Assembly (NCBI GenBank): GCA_016802295.1
Contig: JAESIW010000199.1
Span: 562,749 to 626,748, forward strand
Origin: Brachionus rotundiformis
Taxonomy: Eukaryota > Rotifera > Eurotatoria > Ploima > Brachionidae
DNA length: 64,000 nucleotides
Direction: 5' to 3'
Of the stretch, positions 1 to 10,047 are shown one piece after another. Numbering within the stretch: position 1 is the stretch's first letter; each line of letters starts with the position of its first letter. The notes under the pieces are model-generated. The model was not told where the DNA came from. It made no database searches and saw nothing but the letters and a program-made list of their open reading frames with translations. The translations under genes and the position numbers were made by a program.

Positions 1-2
1 GA

Positions 3-233
3 TTCGACGAGTCACTAAGAAATGAGCTACTCAGACTGGACAAGACAGGAGTAAAGACTACTCTAGTGTGTCCAAATGTAATTAGAACCGGAATGTTCAA
101 TGGATACTCAACAGTCATACCTGAGCTTGAACCTGAGTATGTGGCTGAAAAAATTGTTCATGGTATACTCACAGAACAAAAGGTCTTGCTAATACCCAAA
201 ATTATGTACTTTTTTTATGCTTTTAAAACGTAA
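3..233 (+). CDS. Short-chain dehydrogenase/reductase, C-terminal end only (cut by window edge)
   Basis: An open frame enters from the left edge and ends at TAA 231-233, giving 76 residues. It starts with FDESLRNELL and carries VCPNVIRTGMF, which in classical SDRs follows the catalytic YxxxK helix and closes the cofactor pocket. Nearly the same text occurs in the complete SDR at 7677-8643 (FDESLRNEIARM, VCPYYIKTGMF, LEPEYVADKIVEAVLTDQKVLMLP), so the two are paralogues on opposite strands about 7.5 kb apart. By family resemblance it is an SDR16C/retinol-dehydrogenase-like enzyme oxidising or reducing a lipid alcohol or ketone at the ER membrane. The substrate is inferred only from the family. 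The catalytic part lies outside the window, so activity cannot be judged. Confidence 0.85.
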   Translation, partial: FDESLRNELLRLDKTGVKTTLVCPNVIRTGMFNGYSTVIPELEPEYVAEKIVHGILTEQKVLLIPKIMYFFYAFKT

Positions 234-2510
234 TACAAAAATGTCTACTTTTTAAAAAGAATTACAATTAATTAATTTTACTCAAAGAATAATTTCTCAC
301 GAAACAGAAAACTATCTGGCCAAATATGTATTCAAGACATGTTATGCTATGGACAATTTTAAAGGCAAAAAAGAATAGGTGATAAATTAAATTATAATGA
401 TTTTTTAAAATTCTTCCTATTTGAAATAAATAGAGCAAATTGATTAAAGTTTTGTTAATCTTATTAAAATAAGAAACTAACTTTTAAAATTAATATAACA
501 TTCAGCAAACAATGTCATTTTGCACAAACTTAAGCAAGAGTTTAAGCTTTGGTCAATAGACAATTTCAAATAGATTTCTCTTTTGAAGTATATTGTATCA
601 GCTTGGTATTCATTTAAAAAAAGTTACATAGATACTTGGCATTTAATAAAATGCATCTAAAAATTTTTTTAGCATAAAATATCATTAACAATTTCAATAT
701 TAGAAGATTGTTTAAATAAAAGGGAAAAAGATAATTGTCAATTTTGAGACAGTCATTTATCTGTAAAAGTTTTATGACAAAAAATTCATAAAACATCGAT
801 TGAGGACAAAACTTTTCTATTCAAAAATGACAAACAGATAAGACACTTAGATCAAAAAAAAGTCGCTTGCATTGAACCCTAACCAATTTAATTTATTCAA
901 TAATGAAAATGAATTTTGCCAAGAGACTTGTCTTTTATTTTTAGTTTCCTTTTGCTGTATTGATGTAAATCGAATTGTTACTGATGTATCAACTTAATTT
1001 GACCAATTTTTTAATATTACTGGCTTGTTTACCAAATAAAACCACATAATTTGGTATAAATATAAGCAAGATATTGACACCTTGACACTGTCTTTAGCAA
1101 TTTTCTTGACCACTCTGATCTAATTATTGAAATTATCATGACAGACATTTTACTTACACTACTAAGCTGAAATTGTTGAGTTTATAACATTCGTAGAAAA
1201 ATAAGTTTTGGTAAAATGGAACAAAATTTTGTTTATCTAAGATACAAATATAACTAATATATAGTAATAGTATTCAAAAAAATACCATTCTAAAAGTCAA
1301 AATGTTTTCATTTAATTAAATATTTTAGATTTTTATTTTTTAAGTGTATGAAATAAAGTATATTCAATTAATCTATCTTTAAAATTTGTTTTTGTTTTAT
1401 TCCTCATAATTTCATATTTAGTGTCTATTTATCTATTCGTAAACTAACCAAGGAGGCATAAGAATATGCTAAAATATTAATTTTTTATCTTTTTGTTTTT
1501 AAAAGTAATATTAGCAATGCTCAAAGAGGCAATAATCAAATTATCTGACAATATTTTAATTATTTAAGTTCAAATTTGATGTGAATAGCTTTAATGATAT
1601 TAATAACTTCTAAGAAAAGTATGGCTTAAATGCATTTCAACATAGAATACTAGATAGAATGCTTATAAAACACTGAACTTTCATAATTCTCCTGAAAATC
1701 TAAGGCACAATTTAAAGAAGAATGACTCGAGAAATTTAAAATATAATTTAAGGAACAATGAGAATCTGATAGAACCAACTTCAAAATCAGTAAATGGTCA
1801 AAAAACTTTTGATCAAGAGATCAATGTTGAAGTTTACAATCTTTAATAATATTAATTTAATTTTCTCAAATTTTTTAAATAATTATATAATTATAATAAC
1901 AATTTATTTTTAATTTGTATAATCTATTTTTATTATTCAAATAAAATGGAGTATTAATCGGTCTTTAAGACAAGGGCACTAACCTGTTGATTAACCTTGA
2001 AAATTAAAAAAAAAACATATCCAAAAAAGTTAAAACAAATTTGTTTGAAATTGTAGATTAGCTTCTTGACTATTGCTATATAAACCAACATTAACAAAAT
2101 TCTTTATAATATATTATATAAAGCAAGCAGATAGTTTAGATAATTAAAGCCTAGTAGAATTTTTTTAAGATGAAGATTTTCTTTCGAGCTAGCATGTTTA
2201 TGTTTTAATTTAATTTAATTTAATTTGTTTATTTGTTTAATTGCATTTTGGGAATTTTAACTATTTGTTAAACAATTCTTTGTTCAGAAATATTTATGAT
2301 TTTTTTTAGTAAAAAAAGATTTTACCAAATTACCTAATCTTTATATGTCTTTCAATGGTTCTGCATAATTTTCAACAAACTAAATTTGTATAGTAACCAA
2401 TTTTATTCAAAAAATATACCATCTGTTTCAAAATAATTAAAATTTTTACCAAGATTCGCATTATTCTAAAATAGTAAATTATTTAAGAAAAAATACCAGT
2501 ATGGCTAAAT
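234..2510. other. Intergenic A+T-rich DNA, no gene seen
   Basis: About 2.3 kb of A+T-rich sequence with homopolymer runs and short ATTTA-type repeats (for example near 2200-2230). The only open frames are short, low in complexity and without recognisable motifs or flanking splice sites. I see no tRNA, mobile element or conserved block. Confidence 0.6.
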
Positions 2511-3588
2511 TCATAGCCAAATGATAAAGAAAGCAGATAAAATAAAAAATATCGAATTGGACAGTTTTTGAGTTAGATTTGAATCCGTTGCCAATAGATC
2601 AACGAAGTACAATTGACTCGAATTGTTAGATAAGCTTGTGACATTTTTTTGGCAAGTCATTAACAAAATTTCTCTTTCTTTGGAACATTCAAAATTATTT
2701 ATTGTTCCATTTAAAATCAAAACTTGACTAGCTTTAATAAAAAGATAACCTTAAGGTTTAATATTTTTAAGCTTAGTAAAGCACCTTTTATTTCCATTTC
2801 TTTCACATCTATTAGTAAATTAAATACCAACGCACTGGCCACTTTTTTCAAAAGGCTTTTTTCTTTCAACAATCGCTGAACAATCTCTTTTATCTCCTGA
2901 TCTAATACCATATAAGTATTATTCGAACTAGTCGAGTAAATCAATATAAGTGAATATTTGCTCCGTCCAACTCTTCGGACATAAAATTAAAAATAATTTT
3001 TTTTTTCAAAATTTTTTCTCACGTTTCAATATCAATTTGTGAGTCATTTCCAATTATGGAAATTAATGAGTCTTTAAGCAAAGAAATGTCTGTACTGCCT
3101 GCAAAAATTCTCTTTAGAAGACTGAATTTAGACAAAATTACCAAACCATAGACTTCCAACTTCAATTCTGAGTAAATTTGAATTGTTGTTTTGGTTGTAC
3201 TGGCTCTGACAAATGAAGAATTAAGTTTTGATGAGGCCAAATTGAATTCATTATTTGTGGTAAAAGTTTCTATATAAGTGCTTTGTTTTCTGGTTTTGTC
3301 AACACTTATTAAACTGGTTGAGTTCTTGGTGATCTTAATTAAAGATGTACTTTGAATTGTGCCAGATTGGTTGCCATTCAAACTAGTGTTTGTTACTAAA
3401 TTGGCATAGGTTTGATTCAGCGATAAATTATCGTGTGAAGAATTGGCCAAACTTGTTTTTATTGTAGTTAGAAATGAGTTGGTGCCATTTAGACCATTTA
3501 ATGTAACATTGGCAGATATTATGGTTGATAAAACTGATCTGAACACCACCAACGCTATTATTAATATTTTAATGGGTCTTGAATTCAT
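2511..3588 (-). CDS. Secreted or surface protein, N-glycosylation rich, C-terminal hydrophobic anchor (three exons)
   Basis: Exons 3588-3023, 2972-2785 and 2731-2511 join in phase through GTGAG and GGTGC donors and AAG acceptors, giving about 324 residues. The first exon begins with a signal peptide (MNSRPIKILIIALVVF...). It is Ser/Thr/Asn rich with many N-x-S/T sites. A final hydrophobic stretch (SIFFILSAFFIIWL) ends the protein, as in a GPI-anchored or tail-anchored surface protein. Intron 2 is about 50 bases and contains a good branch-point-like TACTAAG. The start is the ATG at 3588, because the open frame upstream of it has no earlier ATG. No family recognised; the helical, repeat-free segment before the tail could be an SEA-like fold, but that is a guess. 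Exon 2-3 joints rest on phase and splice consensus only. Confidence 0.6.
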
Positions 3589-3612
3589 TGGAAAAAGAAT
3601 CACAAGTGCCAA

Positions 3613-5648
3613 TTTTTATAAGCTTTTCACTCTTTTTTTAATTTAAAAATGATTATAATTTGCCAAAATGGTTATGGTAGAAATCATATTAGTATCGAGG
3701 AAAACATTTCCAATCATGAGTTTAATAGACTTTATTTAAAGCATTCGTTATTTATAAAATTTTATCTTGATAAATTTTTAAAACCATGATTCTGATAGAA
3801 TAAGAAAATTTTGACTCAAACATTAGAGTTGATTTTTATTGTTTTTTTTCCTAATTGATAAATTAAATTCATAAATATAACAAATAGTCATTTAAATCAG
3901 ATTTTTTTTAATCAAATTTAATCAACTTTTTAGACAAATTCAACTTAGAATAAAATATTTATTTCGTAAAAAACATTTGTAAATAAAAATTTTATTTATT
4001 CAAAGAAATTAACTTTTTTCGTTTACTCTTTTTCTAAACTATTTATAAATATTTTAATACAAAAAGAAATTATTTTTATCTATTTTGAAATATTGGAATT
4101 TCATTCTACTCTGAATCCATAAATTTTCATTTATCACCTTTCTTTCTTATCTTTTTTGCTTGATCAATAACCAGAGCAAAAATTAAAACCTTTCAGCAAA
4201 CACCATCCCACACGCGTTTTAATTCATTTTATATTCGACTTGTGTTCCAAAGTCGTTTTTCAGGTTTTATGTAGAAATTTGAACCAAGTTTTTTACTTTT
4301 TTAAGGATATGTAGCATCTACAACAAAATATTTTCTTTATCATTAATTTGTTTTTTAAATTGATTGGAAACACAATTAGAAAAATAATAAAAATTGAAAA
4401 TTTAAATAATATAATAATTATCAAATTTTAATAAATTTAAAAATAAGAAAATTATGATTTTTTGAAATTTGAACGCCAAAGATATGTTTTTAAAAATCTT
4501 CAATTATTATATTGAAAAATCATCAAAATTGTAATGATAAAATTATTTATTGTACAGTTCATTGCAAAAGTCTAGAAATTTTTACAATCTAATATTTGAA
4601 ATGATCACCTTTGGCATTCTAAGAAGCCAAAATTTATTTTGACATAGATTCAGCCAATTTTTGTGCGTACTTTTACCATTCTTTATGTAAAAACTCTTTT
4701 AAACGCTCAATAGATGGTAAAAGATTGTTTTCCAAGGTGTTTATGTAAAAAATTTTTATTAAATAAAATTTAAAATATCAACTTAGTAAAATTTTGACTT
4801 TTAATAATATATTGAAATTTATTTAAATTTTTCGATTAAAGTTTTGAAGCCTTTTTTATTTATTTATGATGATCTATTAAATAATTTGTCTAATAGATCG
4901 ACTTTTAGAAAAAAATCATACTATTGCTATTATGGGACATTATGATCAACTAATTACTTTTAATTAAAGAAAACGAAAACTTGTCCAGGAATTAAAATTT
5001 TTATCTACATTATGAGCCAAGGATTAAAAAAAAACAAAAACTGTTTGTCATAATCTTCATTAACGCTTTTAAAATTTAATTGAGGACAATAAATTTTTAT
5101 TTAGAAGGAAAAAAATATATAAAGGTTTACACTTCAGGGTGACATGTAAGTATCAGTATGAAAAAATTAGAATGATTTAAATTAGCTTCGGTCAAGATGT
5201 TTATTTTAGAAGAAAATTTAAATTAAATTAAAAAATCAAGGCTGATGGCTTTAAATAAAGTGAAAATTTAATTATTACAAAATTTTAGTTTTGGAAAAAG
5301 AAATGCCGTAGATAGTCGAAGCGTGACTTTGGATAAGCATATTAGAGAAAAATGAATTCGAAATAGTTTGTTTCTTTTCTTTGAATTAAATTTATTTAAT
5401 TTTATAATTTAAAGTTAAAATATTTTGATTTTTTTCTAATCAAAAATATGGCAGCTAAATTGCTAGAATAAATGAAAAAAGTATTCGAAAAAACCTGATT
5501 TGATTAAATATCATGAAAAGCTTTCAAAATTGATAACATCTCTCGGTAGTTTATAAATTAAATTTGCCAACAAAAACATATTATAAATAGGTGCCGATGT
5601 TTGGAACACTATTCATCAATTAGATTTTAATTTGACTTTGAATTAAAA
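3613..5648. other. Intergenic A+T-rich DNA, no gene seen
   Basis: Two kilobases of low-complexity A+T-rich sequence between divergent genes. It must contain the promoters of both the 2511-3588 gene and the Gly/Ala-rich gene at 5649, but I could not pick out a specific site. No open frame with splice sites or motifs was found. Confidence 0.6.
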
Positions 5649-6898
5649 ATGAAGATTTTCTCTAATCGGTTTATATTATCAACAATTTTTTTAGCTTCAT
5701 TATTATGCTCTCTTGCGAAAGCTTCTACAGTTAATGGAGCAACTGCTGGAGCTGGAGCCACTGGAGCAACTGGTGGAGCTGGAGCCACTGGAGCAACTGG
5801 TGGAGCTGGAGCCACTGGAGCAACTGGTGGAGCTGGAGCCACTGGAGCAACTGCTGGAGCTGGAGCCACTGGAGCAACTGCTGGAGCTGGAGCAAGTGGT
5901 GGAGCCACTGGTGGAGCTGGAGCAAGTGGTGGAGCCACTGGTGGAGCTGGAGTAACTGGTGGAGCTGGAGCAAGTGGTGGAGCCACTGGTGGAGCTGGAG
6001 CAAGTGGTGGAGCCACTGGTGGTCCAGCTGGTGGAAGTGGTGCTCCTGGAAATGAAACAAAACCTCCTGGTGGAAGCGGTGCTCCTGGAAATGAAACAAA
6101 ACCTCCTGGTGGAAGTGGTGCTCCTGGAAATATGACAAAACCTGCTGGTGGAAGTGGTGCTCCTGGAAATATGACAAAACCTGCAGGAAATACCGATTCG
6201 AGTGGTGGCAATGCCACTAAACCAAATCCACAAACTGATAAACCAAAAGGCAAAAAAAAAATCAAACTTAGGAAAATCTTCAAATTAAACAAAAAACAGA
6301 ATTCTTCAAGTGGTAGAGTTTTAACAGTCGATGGTGTGCCATTAACTGAATTAGATGCTAAAATTAAAAGTTTTATCACTGCTGATGAAGTTACATTGAC
6401 TTCTTCAACGTAAGTTTTTTAATTAAACGCTAAATCAAGTACAATATTTATAATTTTTAATTAGTGAGGGTTCTGATATATTCGTTGATGCTGATGTTGT
6501 CAAGACTTTAGATGGATCAGCTACAACAGATAGTATTGCTCAAGGTATTTATCAAAATCTAAAGGATAATGAAGCAGCCTTAAACACAACTGCTGAAAAT
6601 AGTGGCTTTTCTCTGGCGGTATCATCTACATACACAAGTAAATTAAATCCTAATTAATATAAATTTAGTATGAATATTTAAAATTGTTTAAATTTTAGCC
6701 GAAGTTTCAGATGTAACTGATTCTAATTCAACTAGCACAGTCTCTTCAGGAGCAGATTCTACAACCACAGGCTCTTCAGGAGCAGATTCAACAACCACAA
6801 CTTCATTAGCTATTAGCTCAAATGTCTTCACCTTTAAGACATTTTTATCAGTTATTTTATCATTTTACACTTTTAATTTAATGTTATATAAATTTTAA
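5649..6898 (+). CDS. Secreted Gly/Ala/Thr-repeat protein with hydrophobic C-terminus (three exons)
   Basis: Exons 5649-6409, 6465-6637 and 6699-6898 join in phase (donors GTAAGT and GTAAAT, acceptors TTAG and TTTAG), giving about 377 residues. The order is: signal peptide (MKIFSNRFILSTIFLASLLC); a perfect-period GATGGAGATG-type domain (about residues 30-125); a GNETKPPGGSGAP repeat (about 130-180) with N-glycosylation sequons; a basic KKKIKLRKIFKLNKK patch; a short globular part; a Ser/Thr-rich tail with two near-identical blocks; and a terminal hydrophobic run ending in a Leu/Tyr/Phe-rich segment typical of a GPI signal. A structural extracellular role (lorica, jelly, silk- or mucin-like coat) is inferred from composition alone. 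Frames on the other strand through the repeat are by-products of its regular codons. A CAATAAAAT signal follows at about 6928. Confidence 0.8.
5739..6190 (+). repeat. Coding minisatellite in the Gly/Ala-rich gene
   Basis: Tandem GGAGC(A/C)ACTGGTGGAGCT-type units, about 27-30 bases long, run to about 6030. They are followed by four GGTGCTCCTGGAAATGA/ATGACAAAACC units to 6183. All unit lengths are multiples of three, so array changes keep the frame. The copies are nearly identical, which implies recent expansion or homogenisation. Confidence 0.9.
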
Positions 6899-7024
6899 GT
6901 ATTATTTTTTTTTCTATAGCATGGGCCAATAAAATTATATTTTTTCAAAGCAAACAATCTTTTTATTTTAAATTAATTAGATAAAAAAAAAGAAAAAAAA
7001 AAGACTAATTTATAAAGAAAATTC

Positions 7025-7402
7025 TTAATTTAAATTAGTATTTACAATTTCTGACAAAGATTCGGCCAAATGGTTTATTTTGAGCTTCAGAATGCCGAGA
7101 CCAATATTGGAATCGGCACATAAACAAACAAGATTGGCACCAACTGGTCGAATAGCCAGTCGATACGAATCGCAGTCAATTATCAAAAAGTTCAGATTGT
7201 CTTCCAATGGCATGTTTAACTTTTGGAAAGACTGATACACCGAGCACATAATGGCGCACATGCTCTTAATATCGACCAGCTTTGAGTCCGGCTTGGCCAC
7301 AAAGTCAAGATATTCGCCGGACCTGGTCGACAAAATTGTCGCCTCGACTTTACCAGTCGTCACTTGATTCAACAATTGCCTCAAAGCACTTGGTCTAAAC
7401 AT
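7025..7402 (-). CDS. LAMTOR2: Ragulator complex protein LAMTOR2 (p14, roadblock/LC7 fold)
   Basis: A single exon of 125 residues, exactly the usual LAMTOR2 length. It opens MFRPSALRQLLNQ and carries the family's DNLNFLIIDC strand and VCLCADSNIGLGILKLK core. Known role: LAMTOR2 pairs with LAMTOR3 on a roadblock heterodimer inside the Ragulator scaffold on the lysosome surface, which anchors Rag GTPases and so helps recruit mTORC1 and MAPK. The start ATG at 7402 is preceded by A+T-rich DNA with no in-frame extension. The gene is convergent with the Gly/Ala-rich gene, with only 126 bases between the two stops, so their 3' ends share a short polyadenylation region. Nothing unusual is seen in the frame. 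Confidence 0.93.
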   Translation of the reverse strand: MFRPSALRQLLNQVTTGKVEATILSTRSGEYLDFVAKPDSKLVDIKSMCAIMCSVYQSFQKLNMPLEDNLNFLIIDCDSYRLAIRPVGANLVCLCADSNIGLGILKLKINHLAESLSEIVNTNLN

Positions 7403-7676
7403 CTCTAAAAGATATAAAAGATAATAATTTTTTTCTTTTTATCATTTACGGAGTCTTTATCCCCTGAAATTGCTAATTAATAATTAATTAAATTTAGGTT
7501 TGTTTAATTTTTTAAATAAAATTTATTGCTAAAAATTTAATCTGTTTTATTTCTTCCCTTGAATTGATCCATTGTTCGACTTGTCTTTAAAAATTCCATT
7601 GCTATAAAACTCTCCACATCGTGAGTAATTAGTCTAGTCAAAATAAATTAATTAATTTAAATAAAAATATCAATTT

Positions 7677-8643
7677 TTATTTTAAATAATCAAACCCTTT
7701 TAATGCTGAAATAAAATACATTAGTCTTGGTAGCATGAGAACTTTCTGGTCAGTCAGAACAGCCTCTACTATTTTGTCCGCAACATATTCTGGCTCCAAA
7801 AGTGGTATCATGTCCGACTTGACTCCATCAAACATACCTGTTTTGATATAGTATGGACAAACGACTGTAGTTTTGACACCAGTTTTGTTCATTCTGGCTA
7901 TTTCGTTTCTCAGCGATTCGTCAAAGCCAACTACAGCGAATTTAGAAGCACAGTAGTCGCATAGGCCAGCTGTACCAAAATGGCCGGCCATACTCGCCAC
8001 TGTTACTATGTGGCCATGGTTTTTTTCCAGCATGTCTGGCAAAAAAGCTTTGGTCATCTTTTTTATGAATTAAACATAAAAAAAGATTTAAATTACTGCT
8101 CTAATTAAAAATTTTTGTTTACCCAAAAGTGGCTAGTGGTATTCACTTTAAAGGTTTTTTCGATCGCTTGGTCAGACGAATCCAGAAACTTTCTGCCTGT
8201 AACTATACCAGCATTGTTTATCAAAATGCTCACATGACCAACTGATTTAGTCACCTGATTAATTAATAATGTTAATTAATATTTTATTTTTATTAATTGC
8301 TGATTACTTGCTCAGCTAGATTTTTAATGTCATCCCTATTGCTCAAATCGCATTTAAAAGCCTTGGCCTTGCCGCCTTCCATCAAAATTTGGTCACAAGT
8401 CGTCTGATTTGAGCTTTCGTCAATGTCAACTAGCACGCATATGGCACCAAGTTTGGCAAAATTTTTCGCCATCAGACGACCAATACCTGATCCACTGCCA
8501 GTAATCAGCACAATATCATCTTTGACATTTTTTGACCTATATTTGTACGGAATTAAAAACTTAATAGTCGCCTTGAGCGATGAAATCACAAGCAAAAAAA
8601 ATGTGTATAAAATATAAAGTAAAAATTCAAGATAAATATTCAT
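7677..8643 (-). CDS. Membrane-anchored short-chain dehydrogenase, epidermal retinol dehydrogenase 2-like (three exons)
   Basis: Exons 8643-8308, 8254-8123 and 8057-7677 join in phase, giving about 282 residues. The start is the ATG at 8643, with no upstream in-frame ATG. A hydrophobic N-terminal segment (LEFLLYILYTFFLLVI) fits an ER membrane anchor. The cofactor motif GSGSGIG, the NNAG motif, and the active-site YCASK (Tyr/Lys of the catalytic tetrad) are all present, followed by VCPYYIKTGMF. The length is close to the SDR16C group (about 300). Known role of that group: NAD(P)-dependent oxidation of retinol-type alcohols; the substrate here is inferred. It is a paralogue of the partial gene at 3-233. 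Introns are 53 and 65 bases. Confidence 0.9.
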
Positions 8644-8649
8644 CTCCAA

Positions 8650-9012
8650 ACCATAAAAGTAATTCCTAAGAAAAAGTGTAAAACTGTTGAATATATAGTT
8701 TTGTTTATCAATTATTTTTCTTTTTAAATAATTTTTTTCTCACATAAATTATGAAAAGAAAACGTGTTTAGTTTTAGTCTTAAGCCTTGGTAAAGCTCAT
8801 ATTTGGTAAACATTGCCGCATAGTTAATTAAGCATATTTGGAATAAAAAATTTTTTTCATTTTAAATAAAAATATCATTTTAATAAAACTATTTTCAATT
8901 AAAAAAGAAAAGCTTTTATCACTAATTGATTTTTGTTTTAAATATCAATACCTATGACTAGAGTTGTATAAAAGCCAGTTATTTTATATGGAAAAAAAAA
9001 CATATTTTTAAA
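8650..9012. other. Intergenic spacer between divergent genes
   Basis: 363 A+T-rich bases separating the start of the minus-strand SDR from the plus-strand small protein. A TATA-like TATAAAAG occurs at about 8968, some 45 bases before the 9013 start. Nothing else is recognisable. Confidence 0.4.
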
Positions 9013-9225
9013 ATGGGTTCAAGCAAAAGCCGATACAATCAGCCAGTAAGAGATTACGGCTATTCAAATGGAGGATGCTATTCGGGCTCGTGTGGGACAG
9101 GCATGTGCAATTCTCCGTGCCAAAGTCCTTGCGCAACACCATACAGTCCGTACGGAGGATATAATAGCTTTGCTGGATACGGATATTACACTGGTACTTT
9201 GGTCGGCTATGGATATGGTTTTTAA
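9013..9225 (+). CDS. Small Gly/Tyr/Cys-rich protein
   Basis: A single-exon frame of 70 residues with an ATG in an AAAATGG context and an upstream TATAAAAG. It begins MGSSKS, a good N-myristoylation-type start, and there is no signal peptide. The middle holds evenly spaced Cys in short C-x(2-4)-C steps (GGCYSGSCGTGMCNSPCQSPC). The end is Gly/Tyr rich (YGGYNSFAGYGYY, ending GYGYGF). This composition resembles cuticular or keratin-associated small structural proteins, but no family is recognised and a lipid-anchored intracellular structural role is only an inference. A polyadenylation signal (AATAAAGAAAATAAA) follows at about 9271. Confidence 0.6.
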   Translation: MGSSKSRYNQPVRDYGYSNGGCYSGSCGTGMCNSPCQSPCATPYSPYGGYNSFAGYGYYTGTLVGYGYGF

Positions 9226-9321
9226 GCTATTTGAATTAGATTTGGTTTAAATTTTTCATTTTTTTTATCTTAATAAAGAAAATAAAAATTATTTTTTGAT
9301 AGTTTTATTAATTCTTAATTT

Positions 9322-9537
9322 TCATGAGCATAAATTTTTGACATTTCGACAGCACAGACACCAATTATTGAAGCAACTAGCGCACAAATTGCAGCATCTG
9401 ATTGTCTCCATACAAGCTCCACATTCGCCAGCCTCACCTTGCTCTATTTTCAATGGTTTTACGGCTTTGGCAAAAAATGTAACATTCGCTTTTTCGCTAG
9501 GTTGCTCTACCACTGTTTTAGAGTCGATATTTTCCAT
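9322..9537 (-). CDS. Small cysteine-rich protein
   Basis: A 71-residue frame starting MENIDSKTVVEQ and ending in a dense Cys cluster (CGACMETIRCCNLCASCFNNWCLCC). The ATG at 9537 directly follows TTTTTCAG, so it sits just after a splice acceptor. Either a 5' untranslated exon is spliced on, or the site is used for spliced-leader trans-splicing. The Cys pattern (CxxC, CC, CxxC, CxCC) would suit metal binding or palmitoylation (as in Cys-rich PLAC8/CYSTM-type tails), but I cannot place it in a family. It is convergent with the Gly/Tyr-rich protein at 9013; the 3' ends are 96 bases apart. Confidence 0.5.
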   Translation of the reverse strand: MENIDSKTVVEQPSEKANVTFFAKAVKPLKIEQGEAGECGACMETIRCCNLCASCFNNWCLCCRNVKNLCS

Positions 9538-9552
9538 CTGAAAAATAATCAA

Positions 9553-10047
9553 AAATTTATTCTTAAAAAATCTTACGGCATTTTTTAATCAAATATACCT
9601 GTTGTATAATTTGTCAAGTTTCCATTTGAAATAAATATACTGTTTTTTAAATTCTTTATATTAATCATTTTTAAATGAATTTTAATTTTAAATATTGAAT
9701 TTTAAATTGCGCATTTTGGTGCTTTAATTTGCCAACAATTACCTAAAAAGTTGACAAATTTTTGTTCAGTTCTTTTAATAAATATTTATATATCTATTTA
9801 ATATAATAGATTTAAATCTAATCTAGTTTTGAAAATAATATCAAGTTTCTTTCTTATTTTAATGATTGTTTCTACTACTTATTACAATTAACCATTCTGG
9901 TCTTTATCTTTGCATTATATTAGTCATTTAGTTATTCAAATATTTTTATAAAATATTTTATAAAAAATATTCTAATTTAACAAAAAAAATAATTAAATTT
10001 CTATTAAAAAATTTTATTTAAAAAATAGATAAATTTTGTTCAAAATT
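9553..10047. other. Intergenic spacer downstream of dynein gene
   Basis: About 0.5 kb of A+T-rich sequence between the small Cys-rich gene and the 3' end of the dynein gene. It must hold the 5' region of the former and the 3' UTR of the latter. No open frame or structured RNA is seen. Confidence 0.5.

Noticed and set aside
614..796. Minus-strand frame of 60 residues in the first intergenic region
   Set aside because: Low complexity, no motif, no splice or promoter context; expected by chance in A+T-rich DNA.
3443..3646. Plus-strand frame overlapping the secreted-protein gene
   Set aside because: It is antisense to the signal-peptide exon of the spliced minus-strand gene, which has better support.
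5627..6379. Long frames on the minus strand and in other plus frames through the Gly/Ala-rich gene (Pro/Ala, Ser/Cys, Leu/Glu and His/Gln repeats)
   Set aside because: They are by-products of a codon-periodic minisatellite; only the plus-strand frame has a signal peptide, splice sites in phase and a normal end.
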